Shown here piece after piece: positions 7,573-17,388 of a stretch of DNA of 36,026 nucleotides (position 1 is its first letter; each line of letters opens with the position of its first letter). A program made the position numbers and the translations under genes. Source of the DNA: Hyphomicrobium sp. GTDB lineage: Bacteria; Pseudomonadota; Alphaproteobacteria; Rhizobiales; Hyphomicrobiaceae. The notes beneath the pieces were generated by a model. It was not told the DNA's origin. It searched no databases and saw only the letters and a list, made by a program, of their open reading frames with translations. The DNA lies in the NCBI GenBank assembly GCA_024230315.1, contig JAAERO010000043.1, forward strand, positions 1 through 36,026. Direction: 5' to 3'.

Positions 7573-9000
7573 ATGGCCGAAGCATTGTGGACGTGGGAGG
7601 AGTTGGTGCGGGCCACGGGTGGGGTGGCCGAGGGCACACCGGCCGTGCCCATCGCGGGCTTTTCCATCGACACACGTGCGATCGCGCCGGGTGAGGGGTT
7701 CGTTGCACTGACGGACAAGCGCGATGGTCACGAATTTGTGCCGGCTGCGTTTGAACGCGGCGCATCTGCTGCAGTTGTTCGAAGCGACTATGTGCGTGCG
7801 CCGGCAGACGGCGCTCTCCTGCGCGTCCCGGATCCGCTCAAGGGCTTGGAGGCGATCGCACACGCAGCGCGCGCGCGCTGCGATGCTCGCATCGTCGCCG
7901 TGACCGGCAGCGTTGGCAAGACAGGGACAAAAGAAGCGCTGCGTGCGTGTCTTAGCCGCTTGGGACAAACCCATGCGGCCGAGAATTCGTACAACAATCA
8001 TTGGGGCGTGCCATTGACGTTGGCGCGCATGCCCGCGACTTCACGCTACGGCGTGTTCGAGATCGGCATGAACCACGCTGGCGAGATCACGCCGCTCGCA
8101 AAGATGGTGCGCCCGCACGTTGCCATCATCACCACGGTGGAGCCGGTTCATCTGCAATTCTTCGAGTCGGTCGAAGCGATTGCCGAAGCCAAATCGGAGA
8201 TTTTGTCGGGAATAGAACCGGGCGGTACGGCGGTGCTCAACCGCGACAATACTTTCTTTGCGCTCCTAGACGAGCGCGCACGCGCCCTCGGTATTCGGGT
8301 CGTTTCGTTTGGTCAGAGCGAGGCGGCAGATGTGCGTCCCGAAGTTTTGACGCTGGGGGCCAACGGCTCCGATGTCATCGCGCGGGCAGGAACGAGGCGC
8401 GTAGCCTATCGATTGGGCGCACCGGGAGCGCACATTGCACAGAATTCGCTTGCTGTTATAGCCGCACTCATCGCACTCGACGCCGACGTATACGGTGGGG
8501 TCAGCGCACTTGCTAGCCTCACGGCGGCCAAGGGCCGCGGCGCGCGCATTGAGGTGAAGCGCGCCGATGGCGCGATTCTGCTTGTTGATGAGAGCTACAA
8601 TGCCAATCCCGTCTCGATGTGCTCCGCCCTTGCCGCCATGGCAACCGTGTCGCGCGAACAATATCCGCGCCGTATTGCAGTTCTTGGCGATATGCTCGAA
8701 CTGGGCGAGGAAGCAGGCCGTTTGCACGAGGAATTAAAAGAAGCAGTTGACGTCGCCGAGGCTGATCTGGTCTTTGCCTGTGGGCCTCACATGCAGCGGC
8801 TGTTTCAGGTCTTGCCGGTGGCCCAGAAGGGAGGGTGGGCTAACACGTCGGATGGCATCGAAGCCGCGCTCGTTGCAGCAGTACGCGGTGGCGATGTGGT
8901 GATGATAAAGGGTTCGCTCGGATCGCGTATGGCGCCACTTGTCAACGTGCTGATGCGCAGCGGTGAAAAAGATTGTGTCGGGGCGGATCGGGGCGCGTAG
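7573..9000 (+). CDS. murF: UDP-MurNAc-tripeptide-D-Ala-D-Ala ligase (MurF)
   Basis: A 475-residue Mur ligase that adds D-Ala-D-Ala to UDP-MurNAc-tripeptide, completing the pentapeptide precursor. FSIDTRAIAPGEGFVAL (30-46) is the substrate-binding motif, TGSVGKTGTK (111-120) the ATP P-loop, NSYNNHWGVPLTL and EIGMNHAGEI the central domain motifs, and DESYNANPVSM the C-terminal motif. The frame is open far upstream into murE, but the ATG at 7573, 4 nt after the murE stop, begins at the family's usual N-terminus. Confidence 0.97.
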   Translation: MAEALWTWEELVRATGGVAEGTPAVPIAGFSIDTRAIAPGEGFVALTDKRDGHEFVPAAFERGASAAVVRSDYVRAPADGALLRVPDPLKGLEAIAHAARARCDARIVAVTGSVGKTGTKEALRACLSRLGQTHAAENSYNNHWGVPLTLARMPATSRYGVFEIGMNHAGEITPLAKMVRPHVAIITTVEPVHLQFFESVEAIAEAKSEILSGIEPGGTAVLNRDNTFFALLDERARALGIRVVSFGQSEAADVRPEVLTLGANGSDVIARAGTRRVAYRLGAPGAHIAQNSLAVIAALIALDADVYGGVSALASLTAAKGRGARIEVKRADGAILLVDESYNANPVSMCSALAAMATVSREQYPRRIAVLGDMLELGEEAGRLHEELKEAVDVAEADLVFACGPHMQRLFQVLPVAQKGGWANTSDGIEAALVAAVRGGDVVMIKGSLGSRMAPLVNVLMRSGEKDCVGADRGA

Positions 9001-9032
9001 ACGCTGCGATAATCGCCATCGGAGGGTGAGGG

Positions 9033-10115
9033 ATGCTTTATGAACTCGTGAACTTCAGCGACCAGATCAGGGTGCTGAACGTTTTCAAATACATCACCTT
9101 CCGCACTGGCGGGGCGATCTTCACCGCGCTCATATTCGTGCTGTTGTTTGGCCCCGGCATCATCGATCTACTGCGCGTCAAACAGGGCAAAGGCCAGCCG
9201 ATCCGCGAAGACGGACCTGCGACTCATCTCTTAAAGACGGGCACGCCAACGATGGGCGGGCTCATGATCCTCGCCGGCATCACCGTCTCCACGTTGCTGT
9301 GGGCCAATCTCAGTAACTTGTACATCTGGATCGTTTTGGGCGTCACGCTCGCTTATGGGGGCATCGGTTTTTACGATGACTTCCTGAAGGTGACGCGACG
9401 CACCACGTCTGGCTTTTCGAGCGGCTTGCGATTCGGCGTCGAGATCCTCGTGGCGGCTATCGCTACGGCGTGCGTGATGTGGCTCGGTCCGCCGGACATA
9501 TCGGGTGTGCTCACCATTCCATTCTTCAAGAACATGGTTTTTCACCTAGGGCCGTTCTTTGTTCTCTTTGGTGCGCTCGTGATTGCGGGGGCCGGCAACG
9601 CAGTCAACCTCACCGATGGTCTTGACGGGCTTGCTATCGTGCCCGTGATGATCGCGGCGGCCACCTTCGGGCTTATCGCGTATCTCATCGGTAACGCGAG
9701 GTTTGCTCAGTATCTGCAAATCCACTACGTAGCAGGCACCGGCGAGCTGTCTATCATTTGCGGGGCGCTGATTGGCGCGGGCCTTGGTTTCCTGTGGTTC
9801 AATGCGCCGCCTGCCATGATCTTCATGGGCGATACGGGATCGCTTGCCTTGGGCGGCGCGCTGGGCGCCATTGCGGTGGCTACCAAGCACGAAATCGTCC
9901 TTGCCATCGTTGGCGGTCTGTTCGTGCTGGAGACACTTTCGGTGATCATCCAAGTCATCTCTTACAAAACGACAGGCAGACGTGTGTTTAGAATGGCACC
10001 GCTGCACCACCACTACGAGCAGAAGGGCTGGCAGGAATCGACCGTTGTTGTGCGCTTTTGGATTATTTCCGTTGTGCTGGCACTGATCGGGCTGGCCACG
10101 CTAAAACTGCGCTGA
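9033..10115 (+). CDS. mraY: Phospho-MurNAc-pentapeptide translocase MraY
   Basis: A 360-residue polytopic inner-membrane enzyme with about ten predicted helices. It transfers phospho-MurNAc-pentapeptide from UDP to undecaprenyl phosphate, forming lipid I. Family signatures are present: TPTMGG (71-76), FYDDFLK with Asp115-Asp116, [13 protein letters not shown] (189-201), [12 protein letters not shown] with the catalytic-site Asp267, and PLHHHYE with three His at 325-327. Length is the usual 360. A good GGAGG lies about 7 nt before the ATG. Confidence 0.98.
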   Translation: MLYELVNFSDQIRVLNVFKYITFRTGGAIFTALIFVLLFGPGIIDLLRVKQGKGQPIREDGPATHLLKTGTPTMGGLMILAGITVSTLLWANLSNLYIWIVLGVTLAYGGIGFYDDFLKVTRRTTSGFSSGLRFGVEILVAAIATACVMWLGPPDISGVLTIPFFKNMVFHLGPFFVLFGALVIAGAGNAVNLTDGLDGLAIVPVMIAAATFGLIAYLIGNARFAQYLQIHYVAGTGELSIICGALIGAGLGFLWFNAPPAMIFMGDTGSLALGGALGAIAVATKHEIVLAIVGGLFVLETLSVIIQVISYKTTGRRVFRMAPLHHHYEQKGWQESTVVVRFWIISVVLALIGLATLKLR

Positions 10116-10155
10116 TCTGCGACCTGCTTTGAACGAATTACGTTAGATTCCGTGC

Positions 10156-11580
10156 ATGATTCGCATAACGACCTTGATAGGCAAGCCCGTTGCAGTCTTT
10201 GGGCTCGGCGCCTCAGGTGTCGCCACCGCACAAGCCCTGATTGAGGGCGGTGCGAAGGTTGCGGCTTGGGATGACCTTGAGGCAAGTCGTAAAGCGGCCG
10301 CCGCCGCCGGCATCCCCATCGTGGATATGCAAGAAGCCAATTGGCTCGCCTTCGCTGTGCTGGTGTTGGCGCCGGGCGTGCCGCTTACTCATCCTGAGCC
10401 GCATTGGGCCGTTAAGGCGGCGAAGCTCGCCGGGGTGGAGGTGATCGGCGATCTAGAGCTATTTGCGCGCGAGCGACGCATCGAACCATTCGATGTGCCT
10501 CTTGTTGCCATCACAGGCACCAACGGCAAATCCACGACGACGGCGCTTATTGCGCACATTCTGTGCGCGGCAGGCCGTGACGTTGAGGTGGGCGGCAACA
10601 TAGGGACGGCCATGCTGTCGCTTAAGCCATTCGCGCCAGGACGCCACTATGTCGTGGAGTGCTCATCTTATCAGATCGATCTGGCGCCGAGCCTCGATGC
10701 GACAGTTGGCGTGTTATTGAACATCACGCCCGATCATCTTGACCGGCATGGCACGATCGAAAACTACGCCGCAATAAAAGCGCGATTGCCGAGGGGCGCG
10801 AACAGGGCGGTCATCAGCGTAGATGATCGCTACTGTCGTATGATCGTCGACGATTTACGCGCGGGCACTCACAGTGACGGCCCGGAAAAGATCTTAAGGA
10901 TTTCCGTGCAACCGGGCTCCGAATGCGAGGTTGGCCTTGAAAGCGCGTATGTCGTTCTCAAAGAGAAGGGCGAGGCCTTAGAGGTCGCAGGTCTTTCCGG
11001 CGTCGGCTCGCTGCGTGGTGTGCACAATGCTGAGAATGCTTGCGCCGCAACGGCTGCGCTGATGTTGCTTCCTACTCCGCTAAAGAGAGAACAGATCGCG
11101 GAGCATATGAAGAGTTTCCCAGGGCTTGCGCACCGCATGGAAGAACTCGGACAAGTGGGCCGCACGCTCTTCATCAACGATTCAAAGGCAACGAATGCGG
11201 ATTCTTCCGAGAAGGCACTGCTGTCATTTCCTAGTGATATCTATTGGATACTTGGTGGCAAGGCGAAGGACGGGGGCATTGCAGCCCTCGAAGCTAATTT
11301 TCCGCGCGTCGTGAAAGCCTACCTGATTGGCGAAGCGACAGATGAATTCGCCAAAACGCTTGAGGGGAAGGTGTTGTTTGAGCGCTGCGGCACGCTCGAC
11401 GTCGCAGTGGCGGCGGCCGCGCGCGATGCTGCGGCGAGCGTCGCGCTCGAACCTGTGGTACTCCTGTCGCCCGCCTGTGCCTCGTTCGATCAATATCGCA
11501 ACTTTGAGATTCGCGGCGATGCCTTCCGGGACCTCGTCGCCGCTTTGCCGGGAATTGCGCTTAAGACGAGGGCTGCATGA
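10156..11580 (+). CDS. murD: UDP-MurNAc-L-Ala-D-Glu ligase MurD
   Basis: A 474-residue Mur ligase adding D-glutamate to UDP-MurNAc-L-alanine. The N-terminal Rossmann-like motif VFGLGASGVATA (14-25) binds the UDP moiety, GTNGKST (121-127) is the P-loop, NITPDHLDRHGTIENY the central metal and ATP site, NDSKATN the C-terminal domain start, and LLSPACASFDQY the typical MurD end motif. No strong Shine-Dalgarno is seen before the ATG. The gene ends in an ATGA overlap with ftsW. Confidence 0.97.
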   Translation: MIRITTLIGKPVAVFGLGASGVATAQALIEGGAKVAAWDDLEASRKAAAAAGIPIVDMQEANWLAFAVLVLAPGVPLTHPEPHWAVKAAKLAGVEVIGDLELFARERRIEPFDVPLVAITGTNGKSTTTALIAHILCAAGRDVEVGGNIGTAMLSLKPFAPGRHYVVECSSYQIDLAPSLDATVGVLLNITPDHLDRHGTIENYAAIKARLPRGANRAVISVDDRYCRMIVDDLRAGTHSDGPEKILRISVQPGSECEVGLESAYVVLKEKGEALEVAGLSGVGSLRGVHNAENACAATAALMLLPTPLKREQIAEHMKSFPGLAHRMEELGQVGRTLFINDSKATNADSSEKALLSFPSDIYWILGGKAKDGGIAALEANFPRVVKAYLIGEATDEFAKTLEGKVLFERCGTLDVAVAAAARDAAASVALEPVVLLSPACASFDQYRNFEIRGDAFRDLVAALPGIALKTRAA

Positions 11581-12755
11581 GGGTTTCGCGCGCTGATCGG
11601 AGCCGGGTTGCCGACTGGTGGTTCACCGTCGACCACATGCTTCTAGGCGCCATCTTGGTGATCGTCGGTGCGGGATTGGTGTTGTCGCTAGCCGCGAGCC
11701 CAGCGGTTGCAATTAAGAAAGGTCTGCCGACGTTCTACTTCGTTGAGCGGCATGTGATCTTCTCTGCCGCTGGTGTGGTGATCATGCTGGTGGTGTCACT
11801 GTTCTCGCCACTCGCCGTGCGACGCTTTGCGCTAGCGCTGTTCGCTGCGGCTATCGCAGGCATGATTGCGGTACACTTTGTCGGCTCCGATATCCAAGGC
11901 GCGCGGCGTTGGCTTTCGCTTTTTGGATACTCGCTGCAGCCCTCTGAGTTTGCCAAGCCCGCATTCGTCGTTTTGTCGGCCTGGCTCTTTGCCGAAAGCC
12001 AAAGGCGCAACGAGATGCCGGCCGTTCCTATCGCCATCTTTCTCGTCTTGCTCTTGGCAGGGCTCCTGCTGATCGAGCCCGACGTGGGTCAAATGCTGCT
12101 CATCGTCTTGGTATGGGGCGCTCTCTACTTTCTATCGGGGCAACCGCTCGTCGGTGCGTTTATCGTTGGCATATGTGGCGTGCTTGGGTCGGTATTCGCT
12201 TACACCACATTCAATCATGTGCGCTTGCGCTTCGACCGGTTCATTGCGCCGCCGCCCGGTGACAATTCGCAAGTTGATCGCGCGATTCAATCGTTCGCCG
12301 AAGGCGGTTTCTTGGGCCGCGGACCAGGAGAGGGGACGATCAAGACGGTTCTGCCCGACGCGCACACCGATTTCATTTTCGCAGTGGTCGCCGAGGAGTA
12401 TGGGATCGTCGCGTGTCTGGCTCTGCTTGGTCTTTTTGCCTTCGTCGTCATGCGCGCGCTCAACACCGCGGCGCGCGAACCCGATCGCGCATCGCGTCTA
12501 TCCATTCAAGGTCTTGCCCTGCTATTCGGGCTACAGGCACTGATCAATATGGGGGTGAACGTCGGATTGCTGCCGGCTAAGGGCATCACGCTACCCTTCA
12601 TCTCGGCGGGCGGCTCTTCGATGATTGCAGTATCGATCACGCTTGGCATGCTGCTCGCTTTGACGCGGCATCGGCCTGACCCTACGCGCCTCAAGAAGCC
12701 ACGATTGGAGCCTACCATCGCCGATCTGCAACCCATGGGTCCAATACGAAAGTGA
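11577..12755 (+). CDS. ftsW: Septal peptidoglycan glycosyltransferase FtsW
   Basis: A 392-residue SEDS-family membrane protein with about ten helices, polymerising lipid II at the septum together with FtsI. Diagnostic segments are GARRWLSLFGYSLQPSEFAK in the first half, then LPDAHTDFIFAVVAEEYG and NMGVNVGLLPAKGITLPF followed by ISAGGSS. The ATG overlaps the murD stop (ATGA). A basic cytoplasmic tail ends the protein. Its place between murD and murG and the septal partner gene in the cluster favour FtsW over the elongation homologue RodA. Confidence 0.97.
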   Translation: MRVSRADRSRVADWWFTVDHMLLGAILVIVGAGLVLSLAASPAVAIKKGLPTFYFVERHVIFSAAGVVIMLVVSLFSPLAVRRFALALFAAAIAGMIAVHFVGSDIQGARRWLSLFGYSLQPSEFAKPAFVVLSAWLFAESQRRNEMPAVPIAIFLVLLLAGLLLIEPDVGQMLLIVLVWGALYFLSGQPLVGAFIVGICGVLGSVFAYTTFNHVRLRFDRFIAPPPGDNSQVDRAIQSFAEGGFLGRGPGEGTIKTVLPDAHTDFIFAVVAEEYGIVACLALLGLFAFVVMRALNTAAREPDRASRLSIQGLALLFGLQALINMGVNVGLLPAKGITLPFISAGGSSMIAVSITLGMLLALTRHRPDPTRLKKPRLEPTIADLQPMGPIRK

Positions 12756-13855
12756 CGAACGTGGAGACATCTGTCCTGCTCGCAGCCGGCGGCACGGGCG
12801 GGCACCTGTTTCCGGCGCAGGCGCTTGCCGAGGAGTTGGCACGCCGCGGTCGTAGTGTGGATCTCGTGACCGACATGCGGGGGGACCGGTATGGAACCGA
12901 CTTTCCCGCGCGCAACGTGTATCGCGTGCCGGCCGCTACGCTCTCTGGCCGGTCTCCATTTGCAATGGCGCACACGGCGTGGATGCTTGGGCGCGGGCTT
13001 TTGTCGGCTTACGTTCTCCTAGGTAAGATCAAGTCCAAGGTCGTCATTGGATTCGGTGGCTATCCGACGTTCCCGCCCCTTGTGGCTGCGAGCTTGCGGG
13101 GAATTCCGACCGCTTTGCACGAGCAGAATGCCGTTTTGGGGCGTGCCAACCGCATGCTGGCTAAGCGCATGACCCGCATTGCCACGTCATTTGAGGCGAC
13201 GAAGTTTTTGGACGACGAGCTGAGCACTAAGGAGCGCTTTACTGGGAACCCGGTTCGCTCAGCCGTAATGGATTGTGCAAGCCGACCCTATTGGGCTCCT
13301 GGCGGGCGCGGTGAGATCACGCTCCTCGTTTTCGGTGGCAGCCAAGGTGCGCGTTTCTTTTCTGAATCGGTGCCTCCAGCGCTGGCATTGCTCCCGGCAG
13401 ATCTGCGCGATCGTCTCCGCGTTGTGCAGCAGGCTCGAGAGGAGGACGTCGATAGTGTCGTTGCCGCCTACACAACGAACGGCATTGCCGCTGAGGTTTC
13501 CCCCTTTTTTCGCGATTTGCCCCGGCAGATCGCCAGTGCGCACCTTGTGATCGCGCGCTCGGGGGCATCCACGATTGCTGAGCTGACAGTCCTCGGACGC
13601 CCGTCAATCCTGGTTCCTTTGCCCCATGCCCTCGACAATGATCAGCTCCAGAACGCCATGAGACTTGCAGAATCGGGCGGGGCTTGGTGTATCGAGCAGA
13701 AAGATCTCTCGGTGGAGCGTCTAAGTCGAGAAATCGAGGCTCTGCTCGCAGATTCAGGTGGACTTGCCGCAGCGGCCACGGTTGCCAAGAGTATGGGAAG
13801 GCCCGATGCGGCGGTGCGACTGGCCGACCTCGTGGACGAGCTGATTGTAAGGTAG
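12752..13855 (+). CDS. murG: UDP-GlcNAc:lipid I N-acetylglucosaminyltransferase MurG
   Basis: A 367-residue GT-B glycosyltransferase at the inner face of the membrane that adds GlcNAc to lipid I, giving lipid II. GGTGGHLFPA (13-22) is the N-terminal G-loop, GFGGYPTFPP and HEQNAVLGRANR follow, VFGGSQGA is the second G-loop, and ARSGASTIAEL with PLPHALDNDQLQNA forms the UDP-GlcNAc site. The start is GTG at 12752 in a GTGA overlap with ftsW; a second in-frame GTG three codons later is also possible. An 89-bp spacer without clear signals separates it from murC. Confidence 0.97.
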   Translation: MTNVETSVLLAAGGTGGHLFPAQALAEELARRGRSVDLVTDMRGDRYGTDFPARNVYRVPAATLSGRSPFAMAHTAWMLGRGLLSAYVLLGKIKSKVVIGFGGYPTFPPLVAASLRGIPTALHEQNAVLGRANRMLAKRMTRIATSFEATKFLDDELSTKERFTGNPVRSAVMDCASRPYWAPGGRGEITLLVFGGSQGARFFSESVPPALALLPADLRDRLRVVQQAREEDVDSVVAAYTTNGIAAEVSPFFRDLPRQIASAHLVIARSGASTIAELTVLGRPSILVPLPHALDNDQLQNAMRLAESGGAWCIEQKDLSVERLSREIEALLADSGGLAAAATVAKSMGRPDAAVRLADLVDELIVR

Positions 13856-13944
13856 GGCAACAGCAGACGCAGTTGCCGCCATGAGCCAGCCACGAAGCTG
13901 TCGGCTTTAGTCAGCAGCAAGATGGGACCAGGGGAACGACGACT

Positions 13945-15384
13945 ATGCAGATGCCCCGTGAGATCGGGACTTTCCATATCATCGGGATTGGCGGCATAGG
14001 TATGAGCGCCATTGCCGAGATCCTGCTTGAAAAGGGCTATTCCGTCCAGGGCAGCGATCAAAAGGACAGCGCCAACGTGCGCCGCCTGCGCACCAAGGGC
14101 GTTCGTATTTTCATTGGACACGATCAAGTCAATCTCGTCGGTGCACGCTCGGTTGTGATCTCAAGCGCGATCAAGAGCGGCAATCCCGAGCTGGAAGCGG
14201 CGCGCGCAAAGGGCCTGCCCGTCATTCGCCGTGCCGAGATGCTGTCAGAGCTGATGCGGCTCTACTCCACAATCTCGGTAACCGGCACGCACGGTAAGAC
14301 GACGACGACATCACTCATCGCCCACATCTTCGCAGACTGCCGGCTCGATCCCACGGTCATCTCTGGCGGTATCATCAACGATTGGGACTCGAATGCGCGA
14401 CTCGGCAACGGCCGGTGGATGATCGTGGAGGCGGATGAGTCTGATGGGACGTTTGTGCGGCTGCCGACGCAGATAGGCATCGTGACCAACATCGATCCCG
14501 AGCACCTCGATCACTTCAAGACGATCGAAAACATGCACCGGGAGTTCGAGACGTTCCTGCGCAACATTCCCTTCTATGGGCTTACCGTAGCGTGCATCGA
14601 TCATCCGGTAGTACGCGACATGGTCGAACGGTTGGAGCTGCGCCGTGATGGGCGGCGGCTTCTCACGTATGGCACGTCGCAGGGTGCTGACCTTATGCTC
14701 CATGGGATGCGTTACGAGGGACACCGCTTCTTGATTGACGCCGAACTTTGCCGGCGCGTGCGCGGCGGTGAGCGGGTAATCCGCGGCTGGACGATCCCGC
14801 TCCCCGGTGAGCACAATGCGCTCAATGCGCTCGCCGCAATTGCTGTTGCGAGCGAGGCTGGCATTTCCGATGAAGCGATCCACAAGAGCCTTGCGAACTT
14901 CACCGGCGTCAAGCGGCGCTATGAGCTGGCTGGCATGTGGAATGGCGCAGCGATCTACGACGACTATGCCCATCACCCGGCGGAAATTAGCGCTGTGCTG
15001 GGGGCTGCGCGCGGCGGTTCCAGCGGTCGCCTGATCGCGGTGTTTGAGCCGCACCGCTATACCCGTGCGCGCGATCTCTTTGACGATTTCTGCGCGAGCT
15101 TCCGGGATGCGGACAGCGTCATCGTGGCGCCGCTCTACACGGCTGGCGAGCAGCCGATCGACGGAATCGATCAGCACACGATGGCAGAAGGCATTCGAAG
15201 GACCGGGCATCCTGCGGTTATCGCGATAGACAACCCACGCGATCTTATCCCGCTGCTACGTCGTAGCGTGCGTCCTGGCGACTCGGTCGTTTGCCTCGGC
15301 GCCGGGGTATCGACGGAATGGGCGCATGGGCTGCCCGACTGGCTCGACACCGAAGAGCCGCGTCGTGCCGGAAGCGCGCTATGA
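13945..15384 (+). CDS. murC: UDP-MurNAc-L-alanine ligase MurC
   Basis: A 479-residue Mur ligase that adds L-alanine to UDP-MurNAc. HIIGIGGIGMSAIAE (11-25) binds UDP, GTHGKTT (114-120) is the P-loop, EADESDGTF and NIDPEHLDHF belong to the central domain, and DYAHHPAEI and EPHRYTR to the C-terminal domain. AGGGG precedes the ATG by about 10 nt. The last codons (RRAGSAL) are the first, divergent copy of the 26-bp repeat that follows, and the stop TGA is part of ATGA, whose ATG opens the first mini-ORF. Confidence 0.97.
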   Translation: MQMPREIGTFHIIGIGGIGMSAIAEILLEKGYSVQGSDQKDSANVRRLRTKGVRIFIGHDQVNLVGARSVVISSAIKSGNPELEAARAKGLPVIRRAEMLSELMRLYSTISVTGTHGKTTTTSLIAHIFADCRLDPTVISGGIINDWDSNARLGNGRWMIVEADESDGTFVRLPTQIGIVTNIDPEHLDHFKTIENMHREFETFLRNIPFYGLTVACIDHPVVRDMVERLELRRDGRRLLTYGTSQGADLMLHGMRYEGHRFLIDAELCRRVRGGERVIRGWTIPLPGEHNALNALAAIAVASEAGISDEAIHKSLANFTGVKRRYELAGMWNGAAIYDDYAHHPAEISAVLGAARGGSSGRLIAVFEPHRYTRARDLFDDFCASFRDADSVIVAPLYTAGEQPIDGIDQHTMAEGIRRTGHPAVIAIDNPRDLIPLLRRSVRPGDSVVCLGAGVSTEWAHGLPDWLDTEEPRRAGSAL

Positions 15385-15410
15385 GAAAGTGTGCCGGAGG
15401 CGCGCTGTGA
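15381..15410 (+). CDS. Mini-ORF 1 in murC-murB junction (9 codons)
   Basis: ATG start overlapping the murC stop (ATGA), preceded by GGAAG with 6-nt spacing. It encodes MRKCAGGAL and stops at TGA, which overlaps the GTG of the next mini-ORF. The AGG codons are the Shine-Dalgarno of the next start, so the peptide sequence is largely dictated by that signal. Translation is likely given the coupling layout, but a function for the peptide is not implied. Confidence 0.45.
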   Translation: MRKCAGGAL

Positions 15411-15436
15411 GGAATTGCGCCGGAGGCGCGCAATGA
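15407..15436 (+). CDS. Mini-ORF 2 in murC-murB junction (9 codons)
   Basis: GTG start with GGAGG 6 nt upstream. It encodes MRNCAGGAQ if GTG initiates with Met, and ends at a TGA sharing bases with the ATG of mini-ORF 3. It repeats the MRxCAGGAx pattern of its neighbours in a different reading frame. Confidence 0.45.
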   Translation: MRNCAGGAQ

Positions 15437-15462
15437 GAACGTGCACCGGAGGCGTCTCGTGA
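15433..15462 (+). CDS. Mini-ORF 3 in murC-murB junction (9 codons)
   Basis: ATG start with GGAGG 6 nt upstream. It encodes MRTCTGGVS. Its TGA overlaps the murB GTG, so ribosomes finishing it are placed on the murB start. It is the most diverged of the three. Confidence 0.45.
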   Translation: MRTCTGGVS

Positions 15463-16424
15463 CTTTTCCCGACATTACCTCGGACCTCAAAGAGAAGCTG
15501 CCCGATCTTAGGGGTCGCATGACCGCCAATGCGCCATTGTCCGCCATCACGTGGTTTCGGGTTGGCGGCCCTGCACAAGTGCTCTACTCGCCGGCAGATG
15601 AAGCCGATCTCGCCTACTTCCTCAAAGGAGCGCCTCGCGACCTGCCGGTGACGGTCGTCGGTCTCGGCTCCAATCTTCTGGTGCGCGACGGTGGCCTGCC
15701 GGGCGTCGTTATTCGCTTGGGCCGCGGTTTTGCCAGTGTCAGCGCCGAGCCGGGCCACCGAGTTCGAGCCGGCACCTCAGTACCAGACGTGAAGGTTGCG
15801 CGCGCTGCTGCCGAGGCCGGAATAGCGGGCCTCGCGTTTTACAGGGGCATTCCTGGCTCAATCGGCGGCGCACTGCGCATGAACGCCGGTGCGCACAGAT
15901 CTGAGACCAAGGATGTTCTCATCGAAGCGTGCGCTGTTGATCGCGAGGGCAACATTCACACGCTGTCTCTCGCTGACATGGGGTTTAGCTATCGACACTC
16001 GAGCGTGCCCCAAGACTTCATCCTGACCCAAGCGCTGTTCCAAGGAAAGCCAGGTGATCCGGCAGACATCTTACGTGAGATGGAGGACGTGGCGGACTAC
16101 CGCGATAAAAACCAGCCTATCCGAGAGCGCACTGGGGGATCGACCTTCAAGAATCCGCCCGATGCTAGCGCTTGGAAGCTTGTCGACGACGCTGGCTGCC
16201 GCGGTCTTCGCGTGGGCGGCGCCAAGGTGTCGGACATGCACTGCAATTTTCTCATCAACGAGGGCGGCGCCAGCGCCGAGGACATCGAGCGGCTTGGGGA
16301 AACCGTGTGCGCGCGTGTCAAAGCCAAGTCCGGTGTTACTTTGCAGTGGGAAATCATTCGCATAGGACTACCTAACCCCGGACGCCCAACCGGCGAAGAG
16401 CTGGCAGAGGCCGCCTTCTCATGA
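15459..16424 (+). CDS. murB: UDP-N-acetylenolpyruvoylglucosamine reductase MurB
   Basis: A 321-residue FAD enzyme that reduces UDP-GlcNAc-enolpyruvate to UDP-MurNAc with [13 protein letters not shown] (32-39), [12 protein letters not shown] (68-79) and [18 protein letters not shown] (128-145) are FAD-binding motifs; GGSTFKNP supplies Ser228, the proton donor. FSYRHS (176-181) indicates a type I-like substrate pocket. I chose GTG at 15459 because GGAGG lies 6 nt before it and it overlaps the preceding stop. An in-frame GTG at 15441 would add six residues but has no ribosome site of its own. The stop overlaps the ddl start. Confidence 0.95.
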   Translation: MTFPDITSDLKEKLPDLRGRMTANAPLSAITWFRVGGPAQVLYSPADEADLAYFLKGAPRDLPVTVVGLGSNLLVRDGGLPGVVIRLGRGFASVSAEPGHRVRAGTSVPDVKVARAAAEAGIAGLAFYRGIPGSIGGALRMNAGAHRSETKDVLIEACAVDREGNIHTLSLADMGFSYRHSSVPQDFILTQALFQGKPGDPADILREMEDVADYRDKNQPIRERTGGSTFKNPPDASAWKLVDDAGCRGLRVGGAKVSDMHCNFLINEGGASAEDIERLGETVCARVKAKSGVTLQWEIIRIGLPNPGRPTGEELAEAAFS

Positions 16425-17362
16425 TCGGGCAGGCACCGCAACGCAAGCGCGACCACGTTGCCGTGCTCATGGGCGGCTGGTCTGCTGAACGCGAGATCAG
16501 CCTAAGTTCCGGCAAGGCCGTTGCCGCCGCACTGGAGGGCGAGGGCTATCGCGTCTCAATGATCGATGTGGATCGCGACGTTGCTGTAAGAATTGCGCAG
16601 GCCAAGCCCGACGTTTGCTTTAACGCGCTGCATGGCCGCTACGGCGAGGACGGTTGCATACAAGGCGTCTTGGAATGCTTCGCCATCCCCTATACGCACT
16701 CCGGCGTTCTTGCGTCTTCACTCGCAATGCACAAGGAGCGCGGAAAGGATGTCTTGCGCCCGGCCGGCGTGCCGGTGGCCGATGCTGAGGTCGTAACGCG
16801 CAAGGAGGCATTGGAGCGCCATGTCATCGCCCCCCCTTACGTCGTCAAGCCTCTGGCGGAAGGCTCCAGTGTCGGGGTCGTCATCGTGGGCGATGGTGCC
16901 AATGGACCGCCCAAACTGATCGCGGAGGGTGGCGCCATGGAGGAGAGCGTGATGGTTGAGCGTTATATTCCAGGGCGCGAACTCACCTGTGCGGTGATCG
17001 GCGAGTTCGTCACCGAGGTTGTCGAGATCATGCCCCTGAAAGGGCTCGTCTTCTACGATTACGAGGCAAAATACGCCCCTGGAGGATCACAGCACGTATT
17101 GCCGGCCAATCTTTCACCGGATGTTTACCAATTGGCCCAGAAATACACATGTCAGGCTTACACGGCGCTCGGCTGCCGCGGCGCGGCACGGGCGGACTTT
17201 CGTTACGACGAAACGGGTACGGGCGAGCTCATATGTCTTGAGCTCAATACCCAGCCCGGAATGACTGAGACTTCGCTGGTGCCGGAGATGGCAGCATATG
17301 CGGGCTGGTCCTTTGGCGAGCTCGTGCGTTGGATGGTAGAGGACGCGAGTTGCGACAGGTAG
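16421..17362 (+). CDS. ddl: D-alanine-D-alanine ligase
   Basis: A 313-residue ATP-grasp enzyme joining two D-alanines for Mur[20 protein letters not shown] (13-31) carries the conserved SxEREISL segment, [12 protein letters not shown] (71-82) the D-Ala site, then [11 protein letters not shown] for [14 protein letters not shown] for the omega loop, RADFR and [10 protein letters not shown] for metal binding. Its position before ftsQ is normal for the B-type Ddl of dcw clusters. The start is in an ATGA overlap with murB. Confidence 0.96.
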   Translation: MIGQAPQRKRDHVAVLMGGWSAEREISLSSGKAVAAALEGEGYRVSMIDVDRDVAVRIAQAKPDVCFNALHGRYGEDGCIQGVLECFAIPYTHSGVLASSLAMHKERGKDVLRPAGVPVADAEVVTRKEALERHVIAPPYVVKPLAEGSSVGVVIVGDGANGPPKLIAEGGAMEESVMVERYIPGRELTCAVIGEFVTEVVEIMPLKGLVFYDYEAKYAPGGSQHVLPANLSPDVYQLAQKYTCQAYTALGCRGAARADFRYDETGTGELICLELNTQPGMTETSLVPEMAAYAGWSFGELVRWMVEDASCDR

Positions 17363-17388
17363 GGGTCGGTGTTGGGTATCTTGGGCGG

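Larger units (their letters stand above)
15365..15462 (+). repeat. Tandem 26-bp start/stop repeat between murC and murB
   Basis: Four degenerate copies of one module occur in series. Each has a purine-rich Shine-Dalgarno (GGAAG once, GGAGG three times), a 6-nt spacer and RTGA, which is both a stop and a start. The starts lie at 15381, 15407, 15433 and 15459, exactly 26 nt apart. Because 26 is one less than a multiple of three, each copy reads in a new frame, and each mini-ORF ends in the TGA that overlaps the next start. The last start is that of murB. Slipped-strand duplication of a murC-murB coupling junction is the simplest origin. Confidence 0.85.

Noticed and set aside
14311-15210. Long open frame on the minus strand within murC (about 299 codons)
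   Set aside because: It lies wholly inside a confidently identified gene, has no family motifs, and long antisense frames are expected at this G+C content.
15365-15462. The regular 26-bp repeat as a CRISPR array
   Set aside because: The units are contiguous with no spacers, and each carries a ribosome site and overlapping stop/start codons.
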